Below are positions 45,862 to 56,843 of a DNA stretch of 64,000 nucleotides, piece by piece; within the stretch, counting starts at the first letter, position 1, and every line of letters starts with the position of its first letter. The notes below the pieces were generated by a model, which was given only the letters and a program-made list of their open reading frames with translations, was not told the DNA's origin and searched no databases. Source of the DNA: Helicobacter cynogastricus (lineage in GTDB: Bacteria; Campylobacterota; Campylobacteria; Campylobacterales; Helicobacteraceae). Location: assembly GCF_900197855.1 (NCBI RefSeq), contig NZ_FZMQ01000005.1:88175-152174 (forward strand), read 5' to 3'. Position numbers and translations under genes: made by a program.

Positions 45862-46826
45862 AAGTTTTCAAGACTTTTGAGCAGTTTTTCAAACGACTCC
45901 TGAAAGCTTACCAAGCCTGCGCTGAGTAATTCTATGTAAGTTTGGTTGAGATCAAAACCTAGATTCTCTAGTTGATCTTTGAGGGAGGAGAACTCTAGGA
46001 TCGTGGGGGCGGGGCTTGGGGCTTGGTGGTAGGCGCGGAGCGCTTCTAGGGGGGCGGTGTTGATACTATGGGGCATTTTGAGGGCTTGGATGTAGTAATC
46101 TTTGGGTAAAGTGGGCTCTTTAACCCCCGTGCTTGCAAAAAGGGGGTAGAGATGAGGGAGATTGAGGTTTTGGATGTGTTGGTAGCATTCTAAAGCGTTG
46201 GCTATGCCTAGTTGGTGGGCGAGTTGGGTGCGCTGAGCTGTAGTGATGGGAGCTTGTGTTAAAAAGCGATCCAGAGCCACATCCAACCTAGAGACAAAGA
46301 TACTAATCACGCCCATGTGCTTGGCATTTTTCAAGGCTAGAGCGCACTCTTTGGCCTGTGTGGGGGAAAAGACTAAAGTCGCGTTGATGGGCATGTGCGC
46401 GCTTAAGCGCGCCATCGCTTCTAATCCGCTGAGTGTAGCTGGGATTTTGATCATCACATTAGGGCGTGCGAGGGCTTGGTGTAGGCGTTTTGCCTCCTGC
46501 ACGCACGCGTTCACATCTCCCTCTAAAAAGGGATCGATTTCTAGACTAATGTAGCCTGTAGACTTATTTTTTTCATAAAGAGGTAAGAGTAAGTCTGCTG
46601 CGCGTCTAATGTCCTCAATGGCTAGAGATTCATAGAGGGCTTTAGAGCTCTCGCCCTTAAATGCAGCGATCGCCTCTTTATAAGCCTGAGAATGCGTGAT
46701 CGCTTGGGCAAAGAGTGCGGGGTTAGAGGTCGCCCCTACAATCTGCTCCTGTGCCAAAAGCGCGCGAAACTCTCCTTCTAAAAACCCCCGCTCAATAAAA
46801 TCACACCAAAGATAAAAATCTTTCAT
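45858..46826 (-). CDS. tal: transaldolase
   Basis: A 322-residue Schiff-base aldolase of the pentose phosphate pathway. It has GATSNPALFAQAI near the start, the catalytic Lys region NVMIKIPAT and INATLVFSPTQA, then SIFVSRLDVALDR. It resembles the long TalB/tal-type of epsilonproteobacteria. It overlaps murE by 4 nt. Confidence 0.93.
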   Translation of the reverse strand: MKDFYLWCDFIERGFLEGEFRALLAQEQIVGATSNPALFAQAITHSQAYKEAIAAFKGESSKALYESLAIEDIRRAADLLLPLYEKNKSTGYISLEIDPFLEGDVNACVQEAKRLHQALARPNVMIKIPATLSGLEAMARLSAHMPINATLVFSPTQAKECALALKNAKHMGVISIFVSRLDVALDRFLTQAPITTAQRTQLAHQLGIANALECYQHIQNLNLPHLYPLFASTGVKEPTLPKDYYIQALKMPHSINTAPLEALRAYHQAPSPAPTILEFSSLKDQLENLGFDLNQTYIELLSAGLVSFQESFEKLLKSLENF

Positions 46827-48160
46827 ACTTGCTCCTTAAAAAAGTTACGCACCAGCGCGCGATCATCAAAGGGCAAATATTGGCTACCTATGATCTGCAC
46901 GCATTCATCTCCCTTGCCCAAAATGAGTAACACCTCATCGCTCTGTAACTCGCTTAGAGCTAATTCAATGGCCTTTTTGCGATCGGGCTCTACCACCACG
47001 CGCGTGCGCAACTCTAGGGCGATCCCGCTTAAAATGTCCTCAATAATGGCTAAAGGTTCTTCGCTTCTAGGATTATCTGAAGTGATATAGCTTTTAAGTG
47101 CGTGCTTGCTTGCTACTTGTCCCATCAAGGGGCGTTTGCTCTTGTCGCGATCCCCCCCCGCCCCAAAAACTACCTTAATTTTTTGTGCCTTAAAGCTATT
47201 GAAAATCTGTACAAATCCATCGGCTGTATGAGCAAAGTCCACCACCACTAGGGGGTTTTGGTGCACCACCTCCATACGCCCCTCCACCCCGGGAAAATCG
47301 CCCAGTAGGGGACAAAGACTCTCTAGGGGTTGCTTAGTGAGTGTGCGCACGCATAGCAGAGCCCCTAAGAGATTATACAGATTGTGCAAGCCCATCAGGG
47401 GCGCGTGCACAATTCCCATTTCTGCGTTACTATTAGCGTTGCGCCGCGCTCTAGGATCGGCATGAAACTCCACATGCGCGCTTAACTCGGGCTGTAAGCT
47501 GTAAGCGTTCACGCTCAAATGGGTTTTACGCTCGCAGGCGTAGCCATAGGCGTTTGTGGGGTTAAAGCGCACATGTGGGTCGTCCAAATTGACAATCTTC
47601 AAGCCCTCATCGCTCAAAAATTGGTTTTTGATCGCGCGGTAGGTTTCTATGTCTCCATGATAATCTAGGTGATCGCTGGTGATATTGGTGTGCACCTTAG
47701 CAGCAAACTCCAAGCCTAAAATGCGCTCTTGGGCGATCGCATGCGAGCTCACTTCCATCACAAAATACTCTGCCCCCTCTGCGCGTGCGCGCGCAATATC
47801 ACTATAGAGTTCTAGCAGGCTGGGCGTGGTGAGTCCTTTGAGTTTGATCTGTGCGCCCTTAATAAAAAAACCCCGCGTGCCCAGTAGAGCACAGGAGTGC
47901 CCCAAAGCTTGCAATAAAAAGCTAATAAGCGTAGCGGTCGTGGTTTTACCATTAGTGCCGGTAATCCCAATGATAGGGAGATTTACATTGAGATAGTGTT
48001 TGAGTTCTGAGGCCTCTATATAGGGCGTATGAGGGGGGATAAAGCGCGCGTTGGAGGGCGTTTTGACTAGCAAAACTCCCTCTTGTAGCTCGCGCGTGTC
48101 CTCGCTCAAGGCTTCATAAATGCGATCTTGAAAGCGCACGCGCCCATTAAACATGCTCAC
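46823..48160 (-). CDS. murE: UDP-MurNAc-tripeptide synthetase MurE
   Basis: A 445-residue Mur ligase that adds meso-diaminopimelate. It has the ATP motif GTNGKTTTATLI, NITSDHLDYHGD, the carbamylated-Lys region and the specificity motif DNPRSEEP, which marks meso-DAP. It overlaps the next upstream gene by 14 nt. Confidence 0.94.
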   Translation of the reverse strand: MSMFNGRVRFQDRIYEALSEDTRELQEGVLLVKTPSNARFIPPHTPYIEASELKHYLNVNLPIIGITGTNGKTTTATLISFLLQALGHSCALLGTRGFFIKGAQIKLKGLTTPSLLELYSDIARARAEGAEYFVMEVSSHAIAQERILGLEFAAKVHTNITSDHLDYHGDIETYRAIKNQFLSDEGLKIVNLDDPHVRFNPTNAYGYACERKTHLSVNAYSLQPELSAHVEFHADPRARRNANSNAEMGIVHAPLMGLHNLYNLLGALLCVRTLTKQPLESLCPLLGDFPGVEGRMEVVHQNPLVVVDFAHTADGFVQIFNSFKAQKIKVVFGAGGDRDKSKRPLMGQVASKHALKSYITSDNPRSEEPLAIIEDILSGIALELRTRVVVEPDRKKAIELALSELQSDEVLLILGKGDECVQIIGSQYLPFDDRALVRNFFKEQV

Positions 48161-48764
48161 CCTCCTGCGCCTTTTCCAAGCGTAGGGCTTTTTGCAATAA
48201 CGCTATCACGCGCGGGTCATACCAAAGCAGTTCGCGCATGTTTTCAATATAGGCAATGGACATGTCATAAAACTGGTGATCCACTAAGTTTTCTAAAAAC
48301 TCGTAAAAATCCTCTTTACGCTCAAAGATGACCTTCGTGCTGAACATCAAATTTTCAAAGACCTCTTTAAAATCCTTGCCCGCGCACATGGCTTTAAAAT
48401 CGGCGTATAAAATCCCATCCAAACTCTCAGCTTTAAGCTGGTTTTCCTGCCCGAAAGCCTGCGCCATTTTGCTCAAACTCTCATCAAAGGAGTTGATGAG
48501 CTCTAAAATCTGCCCTTGAATACTGGCTTTATAGCGGCGTGGTTGAGAGTGCAAGAGATTTTGATAGAGTTCGTAAAAACTATGCGCCTCTTTGGGAAAG
48601 TCTAGGGCAATATCACTCAAGAGCAAACCAATTTTAGCATGCGCGTCTAGGGGGTCTAAAAAGAGGGCTTGGGAGCATAGAAACAGGGCTTTAAAATACT
48701 GCTTTTGTAAGAAAGCCTTATAGCCCTGCGTGGTGTAAGAGCGTTTTTTAGGATCGTTATTCAA
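48147..48764 (-). CDS. hypothetical protein upstream of murE
   Basis: A 205-residue soluble, helical protein, with one TPR-like helix pair at the start (YKAFLQKQYFKALFLCSQAL, followed by ALFLDPLDAHAKIG). No signal peptide. Conserved at this place in H. pylori. It overlaps murE and is 9 nt from the NifU-like gene. Function not recognised. Confidence 0.75.
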   Translation of the reverse strand: MNNDPKKRSYTTQGYKAFLQKQYFKALFLCSQALFLDPLDAHAKIGLLLSDIALDFPKEAHSFYELYQNLLHSQPRRYKASIQGQILELINSFDESLSKMAQAFGQENQLKAESLDGILYADFKAMCAGKDFKEVFENLMFSTKVIFERKEDFYEFLENLVDHQFYDMSIAYIENMRELLWYDPRVIALLQKALRLEKAQEGEHV

Positions 48765-48773
48765 GGGACAACC

Positions 48774-49043
48774 TCAAGGAAAAAGTTTTTGATATTCTTC
48801 TGCAGAGAGGTGAACCACCTGCATATCCGGGTGAATTTCCTCTTGCAAACAACGCTCGATGCCAAATTTAAGCGTGTTAGAACTAGCCGCACAGCCCTTA
48901 CACGCCCCCACTAAAGACACATACACCTTAGCATCTTTGATTCCCAACAAGACCACATCGCCCCCATCTCTAAGCAACATTGGACGCACTTTTTCTAAGG
49001 TTTTTTCTACGGGTTTTTGCAATTCTTGATCGCTAAAGATCAT
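48774..49043 (-). CDS. NifU C-terminal (Nfu) iron-sulfur carrier protein
   Basis: An 89-residue single-domain Nfu protein. It has RPMLLRDGGDVVLLGI and the CxxC metal site in GACKGCAASSNTLKFGIE. It delivers Fe-S clusters to target enzymes. It is the first gene of the murE-tal minus-strand run. Confidence 0.92.
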   Translation of the reverse strand: MIFSDQELQKPVEKTLEKVRPMLLRDGGDVVLLGIKDAKVYVSLVGACKGCAASSNTLKFGIERCLQEEIHPDMQVVHLSAEEYQKLFP

Positions 49044-49132
49044 GGTTACTCCTTAAAGACTTTGCATTATAGCCATTTTCCATGCGTTTAAGCTAGCCCA
49101 TGCTAGAATAAATCACAAATGTAAGGTTGATC

Positions 49133-50002
49133 ATGGCGTTATTGGGGCAACATTTCTTGCACGATGCCTTCTATCTAGATCAGATCTTACAATCCATCCC
49201 CTACGAGCACTTTGACAATGAGGTGCAGATGGTAGAAATAGGGGTTGGCTTGGGAGATCTCACCGCTAGGCTTTTAGATAGGCTGGGTTTTAAGACTTTG
49301 ATCGCCTATGAAGTAGATAGGGCGTTGGCTCAAGGTTTAAAACATAGGCTTAGCCCCTCATCTTGGGCGCGTTTGGTCTTGGTTGTGGGGGATGTGATGG
49401 AGCAAAAAGGGGTTGGAAATGGCGCAGATGTCTTGGCAGGACTCAAATTGCCCCGTGCGGGCTTTTTATGCGATCGGCCTTATTTTTTGGTGTCTAATTT
49501 GCCCTATTACATCGCCACGCCCATCATCGCGCGCGCGCTCAAAGATAGCCTCTGTGTGGGGCTGGTTGTGATGACTCAGCTAGAAGTGGGTTTGAAGTTT
49601 TGCGCCCAAGTAGGGAGTAAGGATTATGGCGCGCTGAGTGTTTTGGCCGGGCTTACATGTGTTAGGCGGGAGTTGTGTTTTGAAGTGCCTAAAGAGGCCT
49701 TTAACCCACCCCCTAAAGTGCGCTCCAGCGTGATCGCCTTGATCAAACACCATCTAGAATCCACCCTACCCTCCCTAGATGTTACAGACCTAGAAAGCTT
49801 GCTTAAGCGCGCCTTTAAAGCCAACCGCAAGACTTTAAGCAATAATCTTAAGGGACTTTGCGCGCCAAGCTGGTTAGAAAATTTTTTAACCCAGCATAGC
49901 CTCACGCCCCAAGCGCGCCCCCACCAACTCAGCCCCACAGACTACCTAGACCTAGCTTGTGATCTCATCCAACAATCTAAAATAGGAGCTTATCATGGAT
50001 AA
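49133..50002 (+). CDS. rsmA: 16S rRNA dimethyladenosine transferase RsmA (KsgA)
   Basis: A 289-residue enzyme that dimethylates two adenines near the 3' end of 16S rRNA. Motifs: QHFLHDAFYLDQIL, SAM loop VEIGVGLGDLTARLL, and catalytic SNLPYYIATPII. I use ATG 49133 (after GTAAGG) rather than the TTG two codons earlier. It overlaps rnj by 8 nt. Confidence 0.93.
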   Translation: MALLGQHFLHDAFYLDQILQSIPYEHFDNEVQMVEIGVGLGDLTARLLDRLGFKTLIAYEVDRALAQGLKHRLSPSSWARLVLVVGDVMEQKGVGNGADVLAGLKLPRAGFLCDRPYFLVSNLPYYIATPIIARALKDSLCVGLVVMTQLEVGLKFCAQVGSKDYGALSVLAGLTCVRRELCFEVPKEAFNPPPKVRSSVIALIKHHLESTLPSLDVTDLESLLKRAFKANRKTLSNNLKGLCAPSWLENFLTQHSLTPQARPHQLSPTDYLDLACDLIQQSKIGAYHG

Positions 50003-51935
50003 ATCCGATCAAACAGACAATATAGATAGCACAACCCCCTCTAAACACCCCCCCAAAACCCAGACCCCCCCTTCTAAAAACCCTCGTCCTAATCGTATTA
50101 AACAAGGCAGAGGACACCACCATGCTCAACACCCTGAACAAGCCGGGGTCAAAAACATCACTAAAGCCAATGAGCGGGGCAATTTAGGCTTTCATAAAGA
50201 GCTTAAAGCGGGCGTAGAAACCAATAATAAGATTCATATCAACCACCTCAACCCCCATTACAAACTCGATCTCAATGTCAAAGCCCGTCTTAAAATCACC
50301 CCTTTGGGTGGCTTGGGCGAGATTGGGGGGAATATGATGGTCATTGAAACCATGCACCAAGCCATTATCATTGATGTGGGCATGAGTTTTCCTAGTGAGG
50401 ACATGCACGGGGTGGATATTCTCATCCCAGATTTTAGCTACCTACACAGCATTAAGGATAAAATTGTAGGCGTGCTCATCACCCATGCCCATGAGGATCA
50501 TATCGGGGCTGTGCCCTATCTCTTTAAAGAATTGCAATTTCCCCTCTATGGCACGCCTCTAAGTTTGGGGATGATTGGTAATAAATTTGACGAACATGGG
50601 TTGAAAAAATTTAAGAGCTTTTTTAAGATCGTGCAAAAACGCCAACCCATCCAAATTGGAGAATTCATTGTAGAGTGGATTCACATCACCCACTCTATCA
50701 TTGATGCGAGCGCGTTGGCCATTCAAACCAAAGTGGGCACGATCGTGCACAGCGGGGATTTTAAAATCGATCACACCCCAGTGGACAATTTGCCCAGCGA
50801 TCTTTACCGCTTGGCACACTATGGCGAGCAGGGGGTGATGTTGCTTTTGAGTGATAGCACTAATTCTTACAAGCCCGGAATTACCCCCTCAGAGACTAGC
50901 GTAGGACCCGTATTTGAAAATCTCTTTAAGAGCGCTAAAGGGCGCGTGATCATGAGCACCTTTTCTTCTAATATCCACCGGGTGTATCAAGCCATCCAGC
51001 ATGCCATCAATCATAACCGCAAGGTCGCTGTGATCGGCCGCTCTATGGAGAAAAACCTAGACATCGCGCGCGAATTGGGCTATATCCATCTGCCCTCTAA
51101 GAACTTTATCGAAGCCCATGAAGTCGAAAAACTCCCCGATCATGAAGTATTCATTGTAACCACAGGCTCGCAAGGGGAAACCATGAGCGCGCTTTATCGC
51201 ATGGCCACTGATGAACACCGCCACATTAGCATTAAACCCAGCGATTTAGTCATCATTTCAGCTAAGGCGATACCGGGTAATGAAGCCAGTGTGTCCAGTA
51301 TTTTAAACCTGCTGATGAAAAAAGATGCCCAGGTGGTGCACCACGCCTTTGACATCCATGTGAGCGGGCATGCCGCCCAAGAGGAGCAAAAGCTGATGTT
51401 GCGTTTGATTAAGCCCAAATTCTTTTTGCCCGTGCATGGGGAGTATAACCATGTTGCTAAACATAAAGAGACCGCGATAGCATGTGGAATTCCTGAGAAA
51501 AATATTTATCTCATGGAAGATGGGGATCAAATTGAAGTCAATCCTAACTTTATGCGCAAGCTCAAGAGCATTAAGAGCGGAAAACACTATGTGGATAATA
51601 CCAACAATGTTAGCATTGAGCAAAGAATCGTAGATGAACGCTTGGAGATTGCCAGTGCCGGACTACTTAGCGCGGTGTTATTTATTTCTAAAGAGGGACA
51701 GAGTCTTATGCCACAGTCTAAAATTAGCAGTGTGGGGATTGTCAATCTTAAAGAAGAGCGCCACTTCTTGGAAGATTTGCAAGATTCCCTAGGTTTGCAT
51801 ATTAAGGCTCTGCGCCAAGATGTGTTGGGCAATAACAAGTCTTTAGATGAGAGCGTGCGGCATTTCTTGCGTAAGGCATTATTCAAGCATACCAAGAAAT
51901 ACCCTGCCATTGTCAGCCATGTTTTTGTGAGCTAG
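49995..51935 (+). CDS. rnj: ribonuclease J
   Basis: A 646-residue beta-CASP metallo-beta-lactamase RNase. The zinc motif is [14 protein letters not shown], with further ligands [12 protein letters not shown] and LLLSDSTN, and the beta-CASP part has [10 protein letters not shown] and [10 protein letters not shown]. The first ~85 residues are a basic low-complexity extension (Lys/Pro/His-rich), as in H. pylori RNase J, where that region helps bind the DEAD-box helicase RhpA. Confidence 0.94.
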   Translation: MDKSDQTDNIDSTTPSKHPPKTQTPPSKNPRPNRIKQGRGHHHAQHPEQAGVKNITKANERGNLGFHKELKAGVETNNKIHINHLNPHYKLDLNVKARLKITPLGGLGEIGGNMMVIETMHQAIIIDVGMSFPSEDMHGVDILIPDFSYLHSIKDKIVGVLITHAHEDHIGAVPYLFKELQFPLYGTPLSLGMIGNKFDEHGLKKFKSFFKIVQKRQPIQIGEFIVEWIHITHSIIDASALAIQTKVGTIVHSGDFKIDHTPVDNLPSDLYRLAHYGEQGVMLLLSDSTNSYKPGITPSETSVGPVFENLFKSAKGRVIMSTFSSNIHRVYQAIQHAINHNRKVAVIGRSMEKNLDIARELGYIHLPSKNFIEAHEVEKLPDHEVFIVTTGSQGETMSALYRMATDEHRHISIKPSDLVIISAKAIPGNEASVSSILNLLMKKDAQVVHHAFDIHVSGHAAQEEQKLMLRLIKPKFFLPVHGEYNHVAKHKETAIACGIPEKNIYLMEDGDQIEVNPNFMRKLKSIKSGKHYVDNTNNVSIEQRIVDERLEIASAGLLSAVLFISKEGQSLMPQSKISSVGIVNLKEERHFLEDLQDSLGLHIKALRQDVLGNNKSLDESVRHFLRKALFKHTKKYPAIVSHVFVS

Positions 51936-51937
51936 TC

Positions 51938-52966
51938 ATGCGCGCGTTAATTTTAGCAGTGTTGGTGTTGGCAGGGTTAGTACATGCACAGGAGAAGAAA
52001 ATGCACACAATCTACTTAGCCGGGGGGTGTTTTTGGGGATTAGAGGCGTATATGGAGCGTATTTATGGGGTGAAAGACGCGCTAGTGGGTTATGCCAATG
52101 GCAAGAGCGATCAGACTACCTATCACGAACTGCATAACACCGATCACGCCGAAACGGTCAAGGTAGAATTTGATCCTAAAGAGATCAGCCTAGATAAACT
52201 CTTGCTGTACTATTTTAAAGTTGTCGATCCCACCAGCTTAAACCAACAGGGCAATGATAGAGGTAGGCAGTATCGCACCGGGATTTACTACACAGACCCT
52301 AAGGATGAACCCATCATTGCCAAGGCCCTAGCGCGCTTGCAAACTCATTATAAACAAAAGGTGCGTATTGAGTTAGAACCTTTAAAAAACTTCGTGGTCG
52401 CGGAGGAATACCACCAAGACTATTTGAAGAAAAACCCGGGCGGGTATTGCCACATTGATCTTAAAAAGGCTGATGAGGTGATCATCGATCCTAAGGATTA
52501 TCACAAGCCCGATCAAGCCCAGCTCAAAAGCAAACTTACAGATTTACAATACAAGGTAACCCAAGAGAGCTACACAGAACGCCCCTTTGAAAATGAATAC
52601 GACACCCTCTTTAAGCCGGGTATCTATGTAGACATCACTACGGGCGAACCCCTTTTCTTATCCACCGATAAATTTGATAGCGGATGTGGGTGGCCTGCCT
52701 TTAGCAAGCCCATTAATAAAGAGGTAGTGGGCTATGAAAAAGACACCAGCTATCATATGGTACGCACCGAAGTGCGTAGCCGTGTGGGCAACGCGCATTT
52801 AGGGCATGTCTTTGAGGACGGACCTAAAGAGTTGGGAGGCTTGCGCTACTGCATTAATAGTGCCGCCTTAAAGTTTATCCCCCTAGAGGACATGGAAAAA
52901 GAAGGCTATGGCGCGTTAGTCCCCGTACTCAAAAAAGCTCTGCTCAAACAAGAGATCAAACATTGA
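51938..52966 (+). CDS. msrAB: fused peptide methionine sulfoxide reductase MsrA/MsrB, secreted
   Basis: A 342-residue protein with a signal peptide ([16 protein letters not shown]). The MsrA domain has the active Cys in [10 protein letters not shown], and the C-terminal MsrB domain has [13 protein letters not shown] and RYCINSAAL. It repairs oxidised methionine in the periplasm. The stop overlaps the kdsD start by 4 nt. Confidence 0.93.
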   Translation: MRALILAVLVLAGLVHAQEKKMHTIYLAGGCFWGLEAYMERIYGVKDALVGYANGKSDQTTYHELHNTDHAETVKVEFDPKEISLDKLLLYYFKVVDPTSLNQQGNDRGRQYRTGIYYTDPKDEPIIAKALARLQTHYKQKVRIELEPLKNFVVAEEYHQDYLKKNPGGYCHIDLKKADEVIIDPKDYHKPDQAQLKSKLTDLQYKVTQESYTERPFENEYDTLFKPGIYVDITTGEPLFLSTDKFDSGCGWPAFSKPINKEVVGYEKDTSYHMVRTEVRSRVGNAHLGHVFEDGPKELGGLRYCINSAALKFIPLEDMEKEGYGALVPVLKKALLKQEIKH

Positions 52967-53940
52967 GCACTTTAGATTATGGCGCGCTCGCGTGTAACGC
53001 ACTTGGATTAGCCATTGACGCGCTCACGCGCGCTAAAGAATCTCTAAATCATGCCACATTAGAACCCATCATTGAAGCTCTAGCTAACGCCCCCCTAGTG
53101 GTGGTGATGGGTGTGGGGAAGAGCGCGCATGTGGGGCGCAAGATTGCTGCTACTCTGACTAGCACGGGCACTAAGGCACTCTTTCTCCACCCCACTGAAG
53201 CCCTGCATGGGGATATGGGCATTGTGGGAAGCCAAGATGTCATTTTAGCTATTAGCTATGGAGGGGAGAGTGCAGAACTCTTAGAGGCTCTGCGTTTTAT
53301 CTCTTGCGCGGGCATTGTAGGCATGAGCAAAAGCGTGCAGAGTTCTTTAGGCAAGCTCTCTAGCCACCACCTAAGCCTAAACATTGAAAAGGAAGCTTGC
53401 GCTTTTAACATGGTGCCCACCACTTCCACCACGCTTTGCCTAGCACTTGGGGATGTCTTGGCGGTGTGCTTGATGGCGCGCAAGGGCTTTGCCCAAAGAG
53501 ATTTTGCGCGTTACCACCCCGGGGGCTTGCTGGGTAAAAAAATGCACCTACGCGTGCGCGACATTTATCGCACCCACGCTTTGCCTTTAGTGAGCGCGCA
53601 AGCCTCTTTACATGAAGCCCTGCTAGAAGCCACCCATCAAGGTTTGGGCAATGCGCTTTTGGTCGATGAGAATCAAAAACTTGTAGGGGTTTTAAGCGAT
53701 GGGGATATTCGCCGCGCGCTCTTGCAACCCCATTTTGATCGCTGCGCCCCAGCTAGAGAGTTTGCCACCTTGAATCCTAAGAGTATTCAAGACCCCAATA
53801 TGTTAGTGTTAGACGCGCTCAATTTCATAGAAACCCATCAAATCTCTTTGCTCATCGTGCTAGATGCGCACAAAAAAGTGCTTGGAGTGGTGCATCTGCA
53901 CGCTCTGCTAGCTTTAGGACTTAAAGACTTAAAGGAATAA
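52963..53940 (+). CDS. kdsD: arabinose-5-phosphate isomerase
   Basis: A 325-residue KpsF/GutQ enzyme for Kdo synthesis. The SIS domain has [20 protein letters not shown], the HGDMG and [13 protein letters not shown] motifs, and [11 protein letters not shown]. Two CBS domains follow ([20 protein letters not shown]). The TTG start overlaps msrAB, and its stop overlaps the next ATG. Confidence 0.92.
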   Translation: MSTLDYGALACNALGLAIDALTRAKESLNHATLEPIIEALANAPLVVVMGVGKSAHVGRKIAATLTSTGTKALFLHPTEALHGDMGIVGSQDVILAISYGGESAELLEALRFISCAGIVGMSKSVQSSLGKLSSHHLSLNIEKEACAFNMVPTTSTTLCLALGDVLAVCLMARKGFAQRDFARYHPGGLLGKKMHLRVRDIYRTHALPLVSAQASLHEALLEATHQGLGNALLVDENQKLVGVLSDGDIRRALLQPHFDRCAPAREFATLNPKSIQDPNMLVLDALNFIETHQISLLIVLDAHKKVLGVVHLHALLALGLKDLKE

Positions 53941-54182
53941 TGATGTTTGAACGCTTAGAACAGCTCATTAAAGACATTGAAAACGCCAAAGAGGAAGTTG
54001 AATTACTTTTGAAACTGGCTAATGTGAGTTTGAGCGATTTTATTTTGATGAAGCGCGGGAGTTTGGATATTCCACAGAGTTTAGACATGGCGTTTTACAC
54101 CCAAATTAGCGAGCATGTGGAGGAACTTAAGGAATGCATTAATGCGCTCAATAAATACAAAAGAGAAATGTTAGTTTTTTAA
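53940..54182 (+). CDS. small coiled-coil-like hypothetical protein
   Basis: An 80-residue soluble, mostly helical, acidic protein (LIKDIENAKEEVELLLKLAN, EELKECINALNKYKREML). No motif that I recognise. The ATG overlaps the kdsD stop and the gene is 8 nt before glmS, so it is co-transcribed. Confidence 0.75.
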   Translation: MMFERLEQLIKDIENAKEEVELLLKLANVSLSDFILMKRGSLDIPQSLDMAFYTQISEHVEELKECINALNKYKREMLVF

Positions 54183-54190
54183 GGATTTTT

Positions 54191-56002
54191 ATGTGTGGGA
54201 TTGTGGGTTATTTGGGCACTGAGCAGAGAGTGGGGCTATTATTAGGAGGTCTCAAAGAGCTAGAATACCGGGGTTATGATAGCGCGGGGTTAGCCTTACT
54301 GGGAGAGGGTGCGCCTTTGCAGGTGTTTAAAACCAGTGGTAAAATCAGCGCGCTAGAAAACTTGGTGCAAGGGGTACGCACGCAGGGTTTAGGCGTGGGG
54401 ATTGCCCACACGCGCTGGGCAACCCATGGCAAACCCACCACGCAAAACGCCCACCCGCATACCTATAAAACCAGCGCGTTAGTGCACAATGGAATTATTG
54501 AAAATTATGCCCCTCTTAAAACGCAATTAGAACAAAAAGGGCATGTTTTTTCTAGCCAAACCGATAGCGAGGTGGTGGTGCATCTCTTTGAGGAAAATTT
54601 AGAGCAAAGCGGCGCTAAAAGCCTTGATCAAGCCCTACAAGTTTTTAAAGACACTATCGCCCAATTAGAGGGCGCGTATGCGATTCTGCTCATTAACGAG
54701 CGTTTTCCTACTTGTATTTTTTATGCCAAAAACCACTCGCCTTTGCTCATTGCCACGGGTGAGGGCGGGGTGTATTTTGCCAGCGCGCCAAATGCGCTTT
54801 GTGGGCGTGCGAGCCAAATGGTGCGCTTAGAGGAGGGAAGCGTAGGGATGGTGGATTTTCAAACGCCCTTGAATTTAGAGGTTTTAGGTGAAGTGCAGGC
54901 AGTGAGCACAGACACCCAGCAGAGCGATAAAGAGGGTTTTAACACCTACATGGAAAAGGAGATTTACGAACAGCCCAAAGTATTAAGTTTACTAGGGCGA
55001 CTCTCTGCTAATCGCGTACATTTGGAATTACCCGATGATTTCTTAGAGGGGGTGAGCTGTATGAGCATTAGCGCGTGTGGGACGAGTTACCATGCCGGGC
55101 TAGTGGGGAAATACTTAATAGAGAGTTTAGCCGGGGTCAAAGTGCAAGTAGAGTTGGCTAGCGAATACCGCTACGCGCATTTTGCAACCCAAAAAGACGA
55201 GCTTTTTATAGCGATTTCTCAAAGTGGAGAGAGCGCGGACACCCTAGAGGCGCTTAGACTAGCTAAAAGTCTAGGTTTAAAAACCCTTAGCCTTTGCAAC
55301 ACCCAGAGCTCCACCATGGCAGACATGGCCGATGGACTACTTTTAACCCATGCAGGCTTAGAGCGTAGCGTAGCTTCTACTAAAGCTTTCACCAGTCAGG
55401 TTTTAATCTTATGGCTCTTAGGCTTGCAACTGGCCCAAGAGAGACACAGCTTAAGCGCAGAGGAGTTAAAAACACAGATTCAAGCCGTGCAAGTCAGCTT
55501 AAAGGCCATGCAAGAGGGGCTAGAATTACACGAGCAAGTGCGCAAAGTGAGCGCGCAAATTTTGGAGCGGGATTTGAAGGGGTATTTTTTTATGGGGCGT
55601 GGAGTGTTTTACCCTTTAGCCCTAGAGGGTGCGCTCAAGCTCAAAGAGATCGCCTATGTGCACGCACAAGGCTATGCTAGTGCAGAGATGAAACATGGTC
55701 CCATTGCCCTAGCCGACTCTAGCCTACTGAGCACCACTTTACTCCCCAAACACCTGCTTTTCGCCAAGAATTTAAGCAATGTAGCAGAATTGCGCGCGCG
55801 CGATTCTCTGATCTTTGCGCTCAGTCCGCTTAAGCTAGAAGAGGCGACCTTTCAAATCCAAACCTGCGCTTATCATCATTTCATGCCCGAATTTTTTCAC
55901 ATGCTAACCCTCTTGCAACTTTTTGCCCTAGAGATGGCACAACTTAAAGGGTTAGATGTAGACAAACCGCGCAACTTGGCCAAGAGCGTTACGGTTGAGT
56001 GA
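54191..56002 (+). CDS. glmS: glutamine-fructose-6-phosphate aminotransferase
   Basis: A 603-residue enzyme feeding peptidoglycan and LPS. The N-terminal Cys nucleophile is in MCGIVGYLG, with HTRWATHG and HNGIIENY. Two SIS domains follow (SACGTSYHAG, SQSGESADTLEAL, KAFTSQ), ending DKPRNLAKSVTVE. No glmS ribozyme-like leader is visible in the 8-nt gap before it. Confidence 0.95.
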   Translation: MCGIVGYLGTEQRVGLLLGGLKELEYRGYDSAGLALLGEGAPLQVFKTSGKISALENLVQGVRTQGLGVGIAHTRWATHGKPTTQNAHPHTYKTSALVHNGIIENYAPLKTQLEQKGHVFSSQTDSEVVVHLFEENLEQSGAKSLDQALQVFKDTIAQLEGAYAILLINERFPTCIFYAKNHSPLLIATGEGGVYFASAPNALCGRASQMVRLEEGSVGMVDFQTPLNLEVLGEVQAVSTDTQQSDKEGFNTYMEKEIYEQPKVLSLLGRLSANRVHLELPDDFLEGVSCMSISACGTSYHAGLVGKYLIESLAGVKVQVELASEYRYAHFATQKDELFIAISQSGESADTLEALRLAKSLGLKTLSLCNTQSSTMADMADGLLLTHAGLERSVASTKAFTSQVLILWLLGLQLAQERHSLSAEELKTQIQAVQVSLKAMQEGLELHEQVRKVSAQILERDLKGYFFMGRGVFYPLALEGALKLKEIAYVHAQGYASAEMKHGPIALADSSLLSTTLLPKHLLFAKNLSNVAELRARDSLIFALSPLKLEEATFQIQTCAYHHFMPEFFHMLTLLQLFALEMAQLKGLDVDKPRNLAKSVTVE

Positions 56003-56843
56003 AACCACCCCCATTTACATTATTCACCTAGACAACTCGGCTAGGGACATCACTCCTTTGCTATGGCATTTAAACTATCTCTTGGACAAAACCCCACATA
56101 AAAACTTCCGCATTGAGGTTTTTAAAGCCGTGCATGGGCAAAAGGACTACCACAATAAGGGCATCACCTTTAAACACGCCCACCCCGTGCTCAACGACTT
56201 TGCCCCCAAAACCCTTAAGCGCGCCCAAGCCCTTGAGCTGATGCGTCTGGCGTTGCGCATACGCGTTAACTTCCAAAGTTTAGGGCAACTGGGCTGTTTT
56301 GCTAGCCATTTTTTGCTTTGGCAAGAGTGTGTGAAATTGCAAAAGCCTATCATTGTGTTAGAAGATGATGTTTTGCCCACTTTTGATTTTTATGAAAAAT
56401 GCCATTTGAGTTTGGAAGCCATCAACACGGAGTTAGCCCAAGTCGTGCGCTTGTATGCGCTTTATTTCAAACGCCACCAAATTAAAAGCGCGTTGACCCA
56501 TGATTTTGATTGGATTTTTAGCCCAGCAGGGGGGATGGGCACACAGGGTTATGTTTTAAGTCCGCAGGGTGCGCAAAAGCTCTTGGAGCACTGCCCCCCG
56601 CAATGGATTCTGCCCGTGGACACTTACATGGACGCGCACTACACCCACCATGCCAAAACGCTCACTCTAAAGTCCTATGCTCTTTTAGTGGAGAGTGTCC
56701 CCTCCCAAGTGCCCCACGCCAATATCCAAAATTTTAGAGGCAAACTCAAAGCCCTTTCATGGCTATTGCGGCTTTGTAATTACACCTTAAAAATCCGTTG
56801 GTTCTGCCAACATCTTTTCAATCTCCTTTTTAGGCGTTTTTAA
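55995..56843 (+). CDS. family 25 glycosyltransferase (LPS biosynthesis)
   Basis: A 282-residue GT25 enzyme with the N-terminal YIIHLDNS, LGCFASHFLLWQECV and the metal-binding LEDDVLP, and a later YVLSPQGAQKLLEHC. Relatives in Helicobacter add galactose in Lewis-type O-chains. The TTG start overlaps glmS by 8 nt. Specificity unknown. Confidence 0.85.
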   Translation: MSETTPIYIIHLDNSARDITPLLWHLNYLLDKTPHKNFRIEVFKAVHGQKDYHNKGITFKHAHPVLNDFAPKTLKRAQALELMRLALRIRVNFQSLGQLGCFASHFLLWQECVKLQKPIIVLEDDVLPTFDFYEKCHLSLEAINTELAQVVRLYALYFKRHQIKSALTHDFDWIFSPAGGMGTQGYVLSPQGAQKLLEHCPPQWILPVDTYMDAHYTHHAKTLTLKSYALLVESVPSQVPHANIQNFRGKLKALSWLLRLCNYTLKIRWFCQHLFNLLFRRF

